A DNA stretch of 64,000 nucleotides from Chitinophagaceae bacterium UBA4407 (GCA_002390845.1 DGQT01000067.1:1-64000); one strand, 5' to 3'. Shown: positions 43,246-52,339, numbered from the stretch's first letter. Notes: a model not told the origin generated them from the letters alone. Made by a program: numbers and translations.

Positions 43246-43253
43246 TATTTTTG
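43246..43253 (+). promoter_or_regulatory. -7 box directly in front of the Hsp15 start
   Basis: TATTTTTG matches the -7 consensus and lies only 4 nt before the ATG at 43258, so the transcript would start at or near the ATG. TTTA at 43224 could be the -33 box. Confidence 0.5.
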
Positions 43254-43257
43254 AACA

Positions 43258-43653
43258 ATGACAGAGGTAAAAGAAAAATTGAGAATCGATAAATATTTGT
43301 GGTCGATACGATTGTTCAAAACCCGCAGCCAGGCTGCCGATGCCTGTGATAATGGTAAAGTTAAATTGCAGGGCAATTCGGTTAAAGCATCTAGGGCAGT
43401 AAATGTTGGCGAGGCATACGAAGTTAAAACGGAAGCCCGAAAGTGGGGGATACAAATTACAGGTTTACTCTATACCCGTGTACCCTATACTGAAGCCATA
43501 AAATTTTATAAAGATGTAACACCGGCAGAAGAGCTGGATCTTGTAAAATTCCAGGCCACGTCATTTAATACGGGAAAACGTTTAAGCAAAGTTGGCAGAC
43601 CAACAAAAAAGCAAAACAGAGACATACAGGGATTTATGGGTGATGGTAATTAA
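43258..43653 (+). CDS. hslR: S4-domain RNA-binding protein, Hsp15 type
   Basis: A 131-aa protein. S4 domain about 8-65: LRIDKYLWSIRLFKTRSQAA, DACDNGKVKLQGNSVKASRA, VNVGEAYEVK. The remainder is a basic tail (KRLSKVGRPTKKQNRDIQGF). Hsp15 binds stalled 50S subunits that still carry a peptidyl-tRNA and helps free them after heat shock. It is a little shorter than the E. coli protein. The next gene, trmD, is 71 bp downstream on the same strand and may share the transcript. Confidence 0.9.
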   Translation: MTEVKEKLRIDKYLWSIRLFKTRSQAADACDNGKVKLQGNSVKASRAVNVGEAYEVKTEARKWGIQITGLLYTRVPYTEAIKFYKDVTPAEELDLVKFQATSFNTGKRLSKVGRPTKKQNRDIQGFMGDGN

Positions 43654-43724
43654 GAGCAATACTGCATGATGCATTCATGTAAACATTTATATAAAATTCA
43701 AACACTCGTCATAGGTTCGTTATC

Positions 43725-44402
43725 ATGAAAATAGATATCATTACCGTTGTTCCGGAATTGTTAGAAAGCCCCTTAAACCATAGTATTATGAAAAGGGCTA
43801 AAGATAAAGGGCTTTTGCAGGTAAATACGCATAACCTGCGCCAATGGGCCATTAATAAACATGCGCAGGTAGATGATTACCAGTTTGGTGGAGGTGCTGG
43901 TATGGTAATGATGTGTGAACCTTTGGCCAATGCAATAGAAACCCTTCAAAAAGAAACACGGTACGATGAAATTATTTATTTAACTCCCGATGGTGAACAG
44001 TTCAATCAAAGAACCGCCAACCAGCTTTCATTAAAACAAAATCTGCTGATTATTTGTGGTCATTATAAGGGAATTGACCAGCGCATACGGGATCATTTTG
44101 TAACAAAAGAAATTTCAATCGGCGATTACGTTTTAAGCGGTGGAGAACTTGCGGCAGCTGTAATCGTTGATGCCGTTGGGCGTTTGCTCCCCGGCGTGCT
44201 CAATGATGAAACATCAGCTCTTTTCGATTCTTTCCAGGATAATATGCTAGCGCCCCCGGTTTATACCAGGCCTGCAGATTTTCGCGGCTGGAAGGTTCCT
44301 GATGTATTATTAAGCGGTAATCAAAAACTTATTGATGACTGGCGTTATGAAGAATCATTAAGGATAACGGGTTCAAAAAGGCCGGATTTATTGAATGATT
44401 GA
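43725..44402 (+). CDS. trmD: tRNA (guanine-37-N1) methyltransferase
   Basis: Methylates G37 next to the anticodon with S-adenosylmethionine, preventing +1 frameshifts. A 225-aa SPOUT (trefoil-knot) protein: MKIDIITVVPELLESPLNHS, DYQFGGGAGMVMMCEPLANA (about 51-70), the knot IICGHYKGIDQRIRDHF (about 107-123) with SIGDYVLSGGELAAAVIVDA, and the C-terminal YTRPADFRGWKVPDVLLSGN. All the known active-site blocks are present and length is normal. The product acts on all tRNAs with G36G37, in the cytoplasm. Confidence 0.96.
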   Translation: MKIDIITVVPELLESPLNHSIMKRAKDKGLLQVNTHNLRQWAINKHAQVDDYQFGGGAGMVMMCEPLANAIETLQKETRYDEIIYLTPDGEQFNQRTANQLSLKQNLLIICGHYKGIDQRIRDHFVTKEISIGDYVLSGGELAAAVIVDAVGRLLPGVLNDETSALFDSFQDNMLAPPVYTRPADFRGWKVPDVLLSGNQKLIDDWRYEESLRITGSKRPDLLND

Positions 44403-44620
44403 ATCATTCGTAAAAATTATAGTTTTATTGGTCAGTAAAGTATGTCCATAAGTGCCTTTTCTTGTCTGATTTGGATAATGTAAAGTCCGATTCAATTATA
44501 CGGATCTCTGTAATGTGTTAATTTCACACTTATTGAAATATTAAAAGATATTCGTTTTAATATCCAAATATCCCAAAAAAACCAAACAGTTCTCTCCCCG
44601 TTTAAATCGTTTTGAAGCTT

Positions 44621-44658
44621 GAAACAAAAATCCCTGCATATGCAGGGATTTTTGTTTC
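44621..44658. terminator. 38-bp perfect palindrome, bidirectional terminator
   Basis: GAAACAAAAATCCCTGCATA joined to its exact reverse complement, 38 bp without a spacer. The T-run on each side works in both directions. It lies 219 bp after trmD, and no gene ends close on the right, so a role other than termination is possible. Confidence 0.7.
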
Positions 44659-44670
44659 AGAAAATTTATT

Positions 44671-44735
44671 AATTTTTTTTGGGATGATGTGCCGCACTGA
44701 TGTATTGCTATAAAGTTTTCGTGATTGGTTAATTG
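44671..44735 (+). repeat. degraded L-arm-like sequence
   Basis: TTTTTTTGGGATGATGTGCC, then GCACTGATGTATTGCTATAA, AGTTTTCGTGATTGG. It lines up with the standard outer end, spacer and core start with many changes. The rest of the gap 44403-44951 contains the perfect palindrome at 44621 and the adenine deaminase leader, with no gene. Confidence 0.45.
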
Positions 44736-44951
44736 TTCCCTTTTTTAGGGTAACATTTAAACGAATAAGTATGGCTGCGTGCCCAAATTCATCTTGTGAT
44801 TTTTTTATTGCCATTTATTGGGCTTACTAATTTAAACCTGCTATTTTTTATAAAAAAACCTGCCGCCATACTGTTGGAAAAATAACGTTGATATTTGCTC
44901 TTGATTTTGCAAAATTCAGAGTTGCTTTATCTTCACCCAAAACTTACATTC

Positions 44952-46592
44952 ATGCCGCATAACAGTTTTATAATAACCGGCAATCTGGTTGATATTTTTC
45001 AAAAAAAAATTTATTCAGCGGAAGTAAAAATTACAAATGGAAGAATTGCATCCATTCAACAAGTCAGTGAATCAGTCAATGAACAACTCAATTACATACT
45101 TCCCGGTTTTATCGATAGCCACGTACATATAGAAAGTAGTATGATTATACCCAGCGAATTTGCACGGCTCGCCGTGGTTCATGGCACTGTTGCTACTGTA
45201 AGCGACCCTCATGAAATTGCAAATGTGTGTGGTATAAAAGGCGTTGAGTTTATGATTGAGAATGGGAAAAAAGTTCCTTTCAAGTTCAATTTTGGTGCAC
45301 CAAGTTGCGTACCAGCTACCATTTTTGAAACGGCTGGTGCAGCACTTAACAGCGATAATGTAAAAGAACTTCTTGCAAAAGACGAGATCAAATACCTGAG
45401 CGAAATGATGAATTTCCCTGGGGTGTTGTTTAAAGATGAAGAAGTAATAAAAAAAATTGCTGCCGCAAAAGAAGTTAATAAACCTGTTGACGGACATGCA
45501 CCGGGCTTACGTGGAGAACAAGCTAAACAATACATAGATGCAGGCATCAGTACCGATCATGAATGCTTCACAAAAGAAGAAGCGCTGGATAAATTAAAAT
45601 ACGGAATGCATATTCTTATTCGTGAAGGAAGTGCAGCAAAAAACTTCGAAGTATTGATTGATTTACTAAACGAGTATCCTGATAAAATGATGTTTTGCAG
45701 CGATGATAAACATCCCGATAGTCTGGTTGCCGGTCATATTAACCAACTTTGCGAACGCGCTGTTGCAAAAGGAATTGATGTTTTTAAAGTGCTGCAGGCT
45801 GCATGCATTAACCCCGCTAATCATTACAAACTTGATGTAGGCTTATTGCGCACAGGAGATGCAGCAGATTTTATTATTGCAGCAGATCTTAAACATTTTA
45901 AAATACTGCAAACCTTTATTGATGGAAAATTGGTTGCAGAAAATGGACAATCTTTAATCAGGTCTGTTAAAGAGAAACCGATCAACAATTTTAATTGCAA
46001 TGAAATCGCTTTAGAAGATTTAAGTGTACCATACAATAATAAAACAATTATTCCCGTAATCGAAGCATTGGATGGTCAATTAATTACCAATCAAATACAC
46101 GCTACATCATCAGTTAAAAACGGAAATATTGTAAGCGACTCAAGCCGCGATATTTTAAAGATCGTTGTTGTAAACCGCTACAATAACGCTCCCATTGCAA
46201 AAGCCTTTGTCAAAAATTTTGGATTTAAACATGGTGCAATTGCTTCTAGTGTGGCGCACGACAGCCACAATATTATTGCAGTTGGCGCAGACGATGAAAG
46301 CATGGTTAAAGCAATAAATCTTATCATAAAAGAAAGGGGTGGGGTAAGCTGTGTTAGCAATACAAAACAGAAAATACTTGCATTGCCGGTGGCCGGTTTA
46401 ATGAGTGCTGATGACGGTTATAAAGTTGCCGAAAACTATACAGCAATCGATAAAATGGCTAAAGAACTGGGCTCATCTTTATCTGCGCCTTTCATGACGC
46501 TTAGTTTTATGGCGCTGCTCGTTATTCCCCATTTAAAACTAAGTGATCTCGGTTTATTCAATGGCGATACATTTACGCTTGTAGAAAAATAA
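44952..46592 (+). CDS. ade: adenine deaminase
   Basis: Converts adenine to hypoxanthine and ammonia for purine salvage. A 546-aa amidohydrolase: metal motif ILPGFIDSHVHIESSMIIPS (about 47-66, H-x-H), VVHGTVATVSDPHEIANVCG, the carboxyl-type ligand region INPANHYKLDVGLLRTGDAA and the C-terminal subdomain with GVSCVSNTKQKILALPVAGL and LSAPFMTLSFMALLVIPHLK. These match the Ade (YerA-like) family in order and length. I use ATG 44952; 19 upstream codons are open from a TTG. Confidence 0.94.
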   Translation: MPHNSFIITGNLVDIFQKKIYSAEVKITNGRIASIQQVSESVNEQLNYILPGFIDSHVHIESSMIIPSEFARLAVVHGTVATVSDPHEIANVCGIKGVEFMIENGKKVPFKFNFGAPSCVPATIFETAGAALNSDNVKELLAKDEIKYLSEMMNFPGVLFKDEEVIKKIAAAKEVNKPVDGHAPGLRGEQAKQYIDAGISTDHECFTKEEALDKLKYGMHILIREGSAAKNFEVLIDLLNEYPDKMMFCSDDKHPDSLVAGHINQLCERAVAKGIDVFKVLQAACINPANHYKLDVGLLRTGDAADFIIAADLKHFKILQTFIDGKLVAENGQSLIRSVKEKPINNFNCNEIALEDLSVPYNNKTIIPVIEALDGQLITNQIHATSSVKNGNIVSDSSRDILKIVVVNRYNNAPIAKAFVKNFGFKHGAIASSVAHDSHNIIAVGADDESMVKAINLIIKERGGVSCVSNTKQKILALPVAGLMSADDGYKVAENYTAIDKMAKELGSSLSAPFMTLSFMALLVIPHLKLSDLGLFNGDTFTLVEK

Positions 46593-46599
46593 AACTTAC

Positions 46600-46712
46600 T
46601 TTTTTAGCCGGGCATCAGAATAAATATGAGGCTTTTATTGCGTCGCACTCTTCGGCTGTCATAACTTTATTGAGCAAAGCGAAGATAAAAGCGAAGGCAT
46701 GTCTTGTACTTA
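46600..46712 (+). repeat. L arm with duplicated inner segment
   Basis: TTTTTTAGCCGGGCATCAGA, TATGAGGCTTTTA, core TTGCGTCGCACTCTTCGGC at 46638-46656, and the 62-nt segment 46642-46705 shared with 42962-43025 (three differences). It begins 8 nt after the adenine deaminase stop codon. R partner at 47850. Confidence 0.86.
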
Positions 46713-46744
46713 GTAATGCAATTCAGCAATAAGCATTCTTTCTT

Positions 46745-47545
46745 TTAAAACCTGATGCTGAAATGCTGTTTTACTTTCTGCTCTTTTCTAAAAAATACAA
46801 TGCCAATATAAAAAAGATCAATCGTTAACGTAACAGAAGCATGTACTTTAATATGCTCCCAGGCTGCTTCCATTTCACTGCTCCAGTGTATATCATCAAA
46901 TACAAGAATAGAACGCTCTGAGGTTTTTAAAATAAGTTGTTCAAAATATTGAATGGTTGGCTCTTTGCGATGGTTGCCGTCAATAAAAGCAAAGTCGATT
47001 AAAGCTTTTTGACTCCTTATTGTTGGCGCAAGGGTTTTATCAAAATTGCCTTCAATAAGTTTAATGTTTCCAAGCTGCAATTGTCTGAAATTTTCCTTCG
47101 CCACCGCCGCTACAGCTTTGGCACCCTCCATAGTTGTAACAGATATATTGGTGTTGGCTGAAGCAAGATAAGCCGTAGTAACCCCCAGCGAGGTACCCAG
47201 TTCCAGTATATTTTGCGGCTGATAAAAATTTACCATCCTGAAAAGGAGTTGTGCAAATTTCTTAGGCTTCAGCGAACTTGAGGCTATCTCTGCTATTTTC
47301 CTGCTGTACGAGGCATGCACCCTCGACCCAGCACCATAATCCTCCAGCAAAAGTTCTGTATTATTGAGTTTTAAATTTTCGCGCAATTGTTCTATTGTGT
47401 CAAAACAATAATAACAACGGTCGTCGTTCAATACTTCTGTAATAAATTCAAATACAAATGGTGAATGTACTGCATGCCCCCTGCCGTTTGAAGCAGTTAG
47501 CCGGTACCGGATATATTTTAAAGCCAGTTGAAAAGGAGAATACAT
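46745..47545 (-). CDS. class I SAM-dependent methyltransferase
   Basis: A 266-aa protein with a Rossmann methyltransferase domain about 85-255: motif I ILELGTSLGVTTAYLASA (about 117-134), TMEGAKAVAAVAKENF, LIEGNFDKTLAPTIRSQKAL, FAFIDGNHRKEPTIQYFEQL and LVFDDIHWSSEMEAAWEHIK. The IDGNH and DDIHW blocks place it near the O-methyltransferase type 3 (CmoB/caffeoyl-CoA-like) group. Substrate unknown. The first 80 residues (ALKYIRYRLTASNGRGHAVH) are a conserved extra N-terminal part in Bacteroidota homologues. Confidence 0.88.
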   Translation of the reverse strand: MYSPFQLALKYIRYRLTASNGRGHAVHSPFVFEFITEVLNDDRCYYCFDTIEQLRENLKLNNTELLLEDYGAGSRVHASYSRKIAEIASSSLKPKKFAQLLFRMVNFYQPQNILELGTSLGVTTAYLASANTNISVTTMEGAKAVAAVAKENFRQLQLGNIKLIEGNFDKTLAPTIRSQKALIDFAFIDGNHRKEPTIQYFEQLILKTSERSILVFDDIHWSSEMEAAWEHIKVHASVTLTIDLFYIGIVFFRKEQKVKQHFSIRF

Positions 47546-47697
47546 AATTACGTGTTACTGAAAAATGTAAAGCCGCTCAAAGTAAATCATAAAGATGCAT
47601 TGCATAAAAAATGCTGCAAAAAAAACATTTACTCCCAAACGGTAAAAACTTTTGGTACATTTTACTTCACAGGCTATTTTTGCAGCCCATTAAGGAT

Positions 47698-47768
47698 TGG
47701 CCTATTGTGTAATGGTAGCACAACAGATTTTGGTTCTGTATGTCTTGGTTCGAATCCAGGTAGGCCAA
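47698..47768 (+). tRNA. tRNA-Gln(TTG)
   Basis: 71-nt cloverleaf: acceptor TGGCCTA / TAGGCCA (U1-A72 is usual for Gln), D arm TTGTGTAATGGTAGCACAA, anticodon loop TTTTGGT (anticodon TTG), T loop GGTTCGAATCC. No CCA encoded. Confidence 0.97.
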
Positions 47769-47770
47769 CC

Positions 47771-47800
47771 AACAAAAGCCGGAGTATTCCGGCTTTTGTT
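47771..47800 (+). terminator. terminator after tRNA-Gln
   Basis: AACAAAAGCCGGA, loop GTAT, TCCGGCTTTTGTT, then ATTTT. The 13-bp stem is perfect. Confidence 0.9.
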
Positions 47801-47849
47801 ATTTTACAAACTACGTTTGCCGGCATTAAGTAAAGCGTGACTGCATCCG

Positions 47850-47930
47850 ATTGCTGAATATAATTCATACCGTCGAAGTGTGCGACGCAAGAAAAGCTTC
47901 ATAGCAGCAATAAAGCCCGGCTCAAAAAAA
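47850..47930 (-). repeat. R arm partner of the L arm at 46600
   Basis: CCGATTGCTGAATATAATTC, core GTCGAAGTGTGCGACGCAA at 47872-47890 (this R arm has TCGAAG where others have TACAAG, and the L partner at 46638 has CTTCGG), GAAAAGCTTCATAGCAGCAA and outer AGCCCGGCTCAAAAAAA. The methyltransferase and tRNA-Gln lie between the two arms. Confidence 0.87.
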
Positions 47931-48002
47931 ATCCCCTACAGTACAAAACACTTAACTGAAGCCAAGTTTTATAATGCTTACATTTGAACCCTCATTTTTA
48001 AA

Positions 48003-49076
48003 ATGAATAACCCGAACGCTATGCCAAGAACAAAGATTGCCGGTATTGGGAAGTATGTACCGGAAAAAACTGTTACCAACGACGACCTTGCTAAAGTAAT
48101 GGATACCAGCGATGCCTGGATACAGGAACGCACAGGAATAAAAGAACGCCACTATGCCGCGCCTTACAAAGAAACCTCGGCCACCATGGGCGTTAAAGCC
48201 GCAGCAATTGCTATTGAAAGAGCAGGCATTACCGCACAGGATATTGATTTTGTGATTTTTGCTACGCTTAGCCCCGATTATTATTTTCCGGGTTGCGGTG
48301 TATTGCTGCAACGTATTATGGGCATGCGTGAAATAGGAGCTCTTGATATTCGCAACCAATGCAGTGGTTTTATTTATAGTATTAGTATTGCCGACCAGTT
48401 TATTAAAACCGGCATGTATAAAAATATTTTAGTGGTAGGCGCCGAAGTACATTCTTTCGGTCTTGATTTTAGCAACACCGGCCGTAACGTAACCGTAATA
48501 TTTGGCGATGGGGCAGGGGCTGTGGTATTGCAGGCAACAGAAAAAGAAAACCAGGGAATTTTAAGCACCCACCTGCACAGCGATGGCAATGGAGCAGAGC
48601 TGTTAAGTATGATGAACCCGGGCTTTCATGGCGGCATTCATTTGAAAGACGAAAGTAAAAAAGCTGCTCCACCCACAGAGTTATATGGTGGCGTTTTTAT
48701 TACCCCGGAAGAAAAACTGGCTCATGATTTTTACCCCAATATGGATGGGCAGAGCGTATTTAAAAAAGCGGTGGAGAAATTCCCCGAAGTAATTATGGAA
48801 GCACTGCAAACAAATGGGCTACAGCCATCAGACATCAATATTTTGATCCCGCACCAGGCCAACCTTCGCATCAGCCAGTTTATACAGCAGAAGATGAAAC
48901 TGCGCGACGACCAGGTGCATAATAACATTCAGCAATACGGCAATACCACAGCCGCCAGCATACCTATTGCACTCTGCGAGGCCTGGGAACTCGGTAAAAT
49001 AAAAGAAGGCGATCTTGTTTGCCTTGCTGCATTTGGCAGTGGCTTTACCTGGGGCAGTGCGCTGCTTAGGTGGTAG
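48003..49076 (+). CDS. fabH: 3-oxoacyl-ACP synthase III
   Basis: Starts fatty-acid chains by condensing acetyl-CoA (or a branched acyl-CoA) with malonyl-ACP. A 357-aa thiolase-fold dimer: TKIAGIGKYVPEKTVTNDDL (about 9-28), catalytic Cys in LDIRNQCSGFIYSISIADQF (about residue 120), His in INILIPHQANLRI (about residue 285) and Asn in QQYGNTTAASIPIALCEAWE. The Cys-His-Asn triad is complete. Slightly longer than E. coli FabH because of an insertion around HSDGNGAELLSMMNPG, as in the long KAS III branch that may serve other acyl products. A start at 48021 is also possible. Confidence 0.92.
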   Translation: MNNPNAMPRTKIAGIGKYVPEKTVTNDDLAKVMDTSDAWIQERTGIKERHYAAPYKETSATMGVKAAAIAIERAGITAQDIDFVIFATLSPDYYFPGCGVLLQRIMGMREIGALDIRNQCSGFIYSISIADQFIKTGMYKNILVVGAEVHSFGLDFSNTGRNVTVIFGDGAGAVVLQATEKENQGILSTHLHSDGNGAELLSMMNPGFHGGIHLKDESKKAAPPTELYGGVFITPEEKLAHDFYPNMDGQSVFKKAVEKFPEVIMEALQTNGLQPSDINILIPHQANLRISQFIQQKMKLRDDQVHNNIQQYGNTTAASIPIALCEAWELGKIKEGDLVCLAAFGSGFTWGSALLRW

Positions 49077-49079
49077 GGA

Positions 49080-49330
49080 TTTTTTTTGAGCCCGGCTATT
49101 GAAACTTTGATTGAACTTTTTTTGCGCCTGCCCCGACGAGGAGCGCAGCGACGGAACTCGGGGTAGCACACTTGTACTGTATGAACGTAAATCGTCAGTC
49201 GGGAATCGGGAATTTAACTTGCGACTAACGATTTTCGACTTGCGTTGTTGAATAAAGTTCCGAACGTACAAGTGAGTGACACAAGAGGCGATGCCATGAA
49301 AATCCTTCAGCCCGGCCAATAATATTTTTT
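49080..49330. repeat. complete long palindrome element with nested GC-rich module
   Basis: L: TTTTTTTTGAGCCCGGCTAT, then the core is broken by about 37 nt at 49127-49163 (CCTGCCCCGACGAGGAGCGC, then AGCGACGGAACTCGGGG) and resumes TAGCACACTTGTAC. Loop: GTCAGTCGGGAATCGGGAAT, TTAACTTGCGACTAACG. R: core GTACAAGTGAGTGACACAA at 49269-49287, outer CAGCCCGGCCAATAATA. It starts 4 nt after the fabH stop codon. Confidence 0.88.
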
Positions 49331-49378
49331 ACAGAATTGCATATTTAAGATTATTGAACTAACAAGCAGAAGCATTCC

Positions 49379-49409
49379 TTTGTCATTTGGCTTTTTGAAA
49401 GTATTTTCG
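49379..49409 (+). promoter_or_regulatory. promoter of the dihydrolipoyl dehydrogenase gene
   Basis: TTTG at 49379-49382 and TATTTTCG at 49402-49409, 19 nt between them. This matches the Bacteroidota TTTG-N19-TAnnTTTG form with one change in the -7 box. Confidence 0.65.
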
Positions 49410-49456
49410 CACCCACATTTTGGTTTTACTTATTTATAATACAAATAATAGCAACT

Positions 49457-50866
49457 ATGGCTTACGATGTAATTGTGCTTGGCAGCGGCCCCGGCGGATA
49501 CCCCGCAGCAATAAGGGCTTCGCAGTTGGGTTTTTCTGTAGCGATTATTGAAAAAGAAAGCCTTGGCGGTGTTTGCCTTAACTGGGGATGTATTCCTACC
49601 AAAGCGCTTTTAAAAAGTGCGGAGGTATATGAATACATGAAGCATAGTGATAAATATGGCATTAATGCAAGCGGTGTGCAACAAGACTTTGGTGCCGTAA
49701 TAAAACGCAGCCGTGGCGTGGCAGATAAGATGAGCAAAGGTGTACAGTTTCTGATGAAGAAAAATAAGATCGATGTGGTGATGGGCTATGGTAAAATAAA
49801 AACCAAAGGCCAGGTTGAAGTAACCGCAGCAGATGGAACAAAAAAGATTGTTGAAGGTAAATACATTATTATAGCAACGGGCGGCCGTACAAGAGAATTG
49901 CCTAATCTTAAACAGGATGGTAAAAAAGTGATCGGTTACCGCGAAGCGATGGTATTACCACAACAGCCCAAGAGTATGATTATTGTTGGCAGCGGTGCCA
50001 TAGGTGTTGAGTTTGCTTATTTCTACAACAGTATGGGAACAAAAATTACCATCGTTGAGTTTTTGCCAAGGATTGTTCCTGTAGAAGATGAAGACATTTC
50101 TAAAGAACTGGAAAAACAATACAAGAAACAGGGTATTGATATTATGACTAATGCTTCTGTAGAAAGTGTTGACAGTTCAGGAGCTGGGGTAAAAGCCCTT
50201 GTAAAAAAACAAGATGGCAGCACGGTAACATTAGAAGCCGATATTGTTTTAAGCGCGGTGGGAGTTGTGGCTAATATTGAAAATATCGGCCTTGAAGAAA
50301 ACGGTATTAAAACAGACAAGGGAAGGGTAATAACAGATAAATATTTTCAAACAAATATACCCGGCATTTTTGCAATAGGAGATTGCACACCCAACCAGGC
50401 ACTGGCACATAAAGCCAGTAAAGAGGGTATTAACGCTGCGGAATACATTGGATACTTAGAAAAAAAATACAGCCACCAGCCCGAGCCGCTTGATTATGGC
50501 AATGTTCCCGGTTGTACTTATTGCACTCCTGAAATTGCCAGTGTTGGCATGACTGAAAAAGCTGCAAAAGATGCAGGCTATGAAATTAAGGTGGGCAAAT
50601 TTCCTTTTATGGCTAGTGGCAAAGCGAGTGCGGCAGGTGCTACAGAAGGATTTGTAAAAGTGATCTACGATGCCAAATATGGAGAGTTCCTGGGATGCCA
50701 CATGATCGGCGACCATGTAACAGAGATTATTGCTGAGGCGGTTGTGGCAAGGAAATTAGAAACTACCGCTCATGAAATATTGAATGCTATTCACCCGCAC
50801 CCAACTATGAGTGAAGGTTTGAAAGAAGCCACAGCAGCGGCTTACGGCGAGGCCATAGACATTTAA
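49457..50866 (+). CDS. lpdA: dihydrolipoyl dehydrogenase
   Basis: Reoxidises dihydrolipoamide of 2-oxoacid dehydrogenase or glycine-cleavage complexes with NAD+. A 469-aa flavoprotein dimer: FAD site VIVLGSGPGGYPAAIRASQL (about 5-24), redox disulfide GGVCLNWGCIPTKALLKSAE (about 37-56), NAD site SMIIVGSGAIGVEFAYFYNS (about 174-193), the FAD late motif FAIGDCTPNQALAHKASKEG and the C-terminal catalytic His-Glu pair in ILNAIHPHPTMSEGLKEA. No E1 or E2 genes nearby, so it probably serves several complexes. Typical length. Confidence 0.96.
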   Translation: MAYDVIVLGSGPGGYPAAIRASQLGFSVAIIEKESLGGVCLNWGCIPTKALLKSAEVYEYMKHSDKYGINASGVQQDFGAVIKRSRGVADKMSKGVQFLMKKNKIDVVMGYGKIKTKGQVEVTAADGTKKIVEGKYIIIATGGRTRELPNLKQDGKKVIGYREAMVLPQQPKSMIIVGSGAIGVEFAYFYNSMGTKITIVEFLPRIVPVEDEDISKELEKQYKKQGIDIMTNASVESVDSSGAGVKALVKKQDGSTVTLEADIVLSAVGVVANIENIGLEENGIKTDKGRVITDKYFQTNIPGIFAIGDCTPNQALAHKASKEGINAAEYIGYLEKKYSHQPEPLDYGNVPGCTYCTPEIASVGMTEKAAKDAGYEIKVGKFPFMASGKASAAGATEGFVKVIYDAKYGEFLGCHMIGDHVTEIIAEAVVARKLETTAHEILNAIHPHPTMSEGLKEATAAAYGEAIDI

Positions 50867-51036
50867 TTACCCTTGCATAATGGTAATAAATGAAACTTAT
50901 TCATAATAACAGGAAGATCAAGTTTACTTGTTTCAAAAAAAATGTGGATATTAACTGTTTTATACACCGTAAAAAATTAATTTTAATAAACGGTTCAATT
51001 TTAGAATTCCAGAACAATCTCTTTAATTAAAAAACA

Positions 51037-52308
51037 ATGCACATGAGAAAAAATCTAACACTTGTTTTGTGTTTGGTTATCAGTACCTGCACATTTGCAC
51101 AGGATGTTGTAAAGCCTTCGTCTATTGGTTTCAGTTTGGGCCTTTTAGATTTTGAGACGCCTGCTCAGGCTGATGCTACAACCCTGAAAGATGTAATTAA
51201 ATCCGGCGATTGGGCAAAAATCACAAAACGGATGAACCCTGCATTTACGATTCAATATCTTAAAGGCATTACTACCTACCTGGATTTTGCAGCAACATAC
51301 ACGGGCTCTTTTATACGCAACCCGCCGGTAACTTTTAGCAGTAATGAGGTGAAATATTTTCACTCCCTTGATGCTGCTATTAATGTAAAGATGCTGAAAG
51401 AAACAGCTGTAATTAACCCATACCTTAGCGCAGGTGTAAGCGGCTATAATTATGATGGTAAATGGGGCGTAAAAGTACCATTGGGTATGGGTTTGCAATT
51501 CCGGGCAACACAAGATGCTTCTGTTCGGTTAGAAGCACTCTATAAAGCCAGACTTGAAGATCCGGGAACATATCACCTGCTTTATTCTTTGGGCGTTTCG
51601 GTTCCTTTGGTTAAACCAAAAGAGCCCAAAGTTGCAGCTCCACCGCCACCGCCGCCGCCTCCTCCTCCTCCGCCACCAGTTGTGGTAGCTCCAAAACCTG
51701 TTGATACAGATGGCGACGGTATTACAGATGATATGGATAAGTGTCCAAGTGTTGCCGGCATAGCTAAATACAACGGCTGCCCTATACCAGATACTGACAA
51801 TGATGGTATTAATGATGAGCAGGATAAATGCCCTAACGTAGCTGGTCTTGCACGCTATGGTGGCTGCCCCATACCAGATACAGACGGCGACGGAGTTAAC
51901 GATGAAGTGGATAAATGTCCTAATGTTGCCGGTCCTGCCGATAACAATGGTTGTCCAAAACTCGAGCAGTATAACTTCAATTATAAAAATGTACAGTTTG
52001 CTACAGGCAGTGCCATACTCGTTGCAAAAGCAAAAGTTGAATTGGATAAATTGGTTGCTATATTAAACGAGCACCCAGAATTGAAGGTTTCAATTGATGG
52101 ATATACAGACAATACCGGTTCTGCAAAAGTAAACCAGGCACTTTCTGGTAAAAGAGCCAATTCAGTAAAAACCTATCTTGTTGGCAAAGGCATCAGCGCC
52201 GAAAGGTTAACGGCTACCGGCCACGGAATAGACAACCCTGTTGCAGACAACAAAACTGCTGCAGGAAGGTCTCAGAACAGGCGTGTAGAATTTAGTGCAG
52301 CGCAATAA
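51037..52308 (+). CDS. OmpA-family outer-membrane protein with TSP3 repeats
   Basis: A 423-aa protein. Signal 1-21 (ending TCTFAQ), beta-barrel-like N-terminal domain about 25-190, a proline linker (about 198-218, 13 prolines in one run), three thrombospondin type-3 calcium repeats about 222-305 (DTDGDGITDDMDKCP, DTDNDGINDEQDKCP, DTDGDGVNDEVDKCP), then an OmpA peptidoglycan-binding domain about 310-423 (ATGSAILVAKAKVELDKLVA, DGYTDNTGSAKVNQALSGKR, RSQNRRVEF). It anchors the outer membrane to peptidoglycan. ATG 51043 is an equally good start. The proline run is coded by CCGCC-type repeats that could slip. Confidence 0.94.
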   Translation: MHMRKNLTLVLCLVISTCTFAQDVVKPSSIGFSLGLLDFETPAQADATTLKDVIKSGDWAKITKRMNPAFTIQYLKGITTYLDFAATYTGSFIRNPPVTFSSNEVKYFHSLDAAINVKMLKETAVINPYLSAGVSGYNYDGKWGVKVPLGMGLQFRATQDASVRLEALYKARLEDPGTYHLLYSLGVSVPLVKPKEPKVAAPPPPPPPPPPPPPVVVAPKPVDTDGDGITDDMDKCPSVAGIAKYNGCPIPDTDNDGINDEQDKCPNVAGLARYGGCPIPDTDGDGVNDEVDKCPNVAGPADNNGCPKLEQYNFNYKNVQFATGSAILVAKAKVELDKLVAILNEHPELKVSIDGYTDNTGSAKVNQALSGKRANSVKTYLVGKGISAERLTATGHGIDNPVADNKTAAGRSQNRRVEFSAAQ

Positions 52309-52339
52309 CTCCGTTATTAATTTCTTTATTTTGATAATA

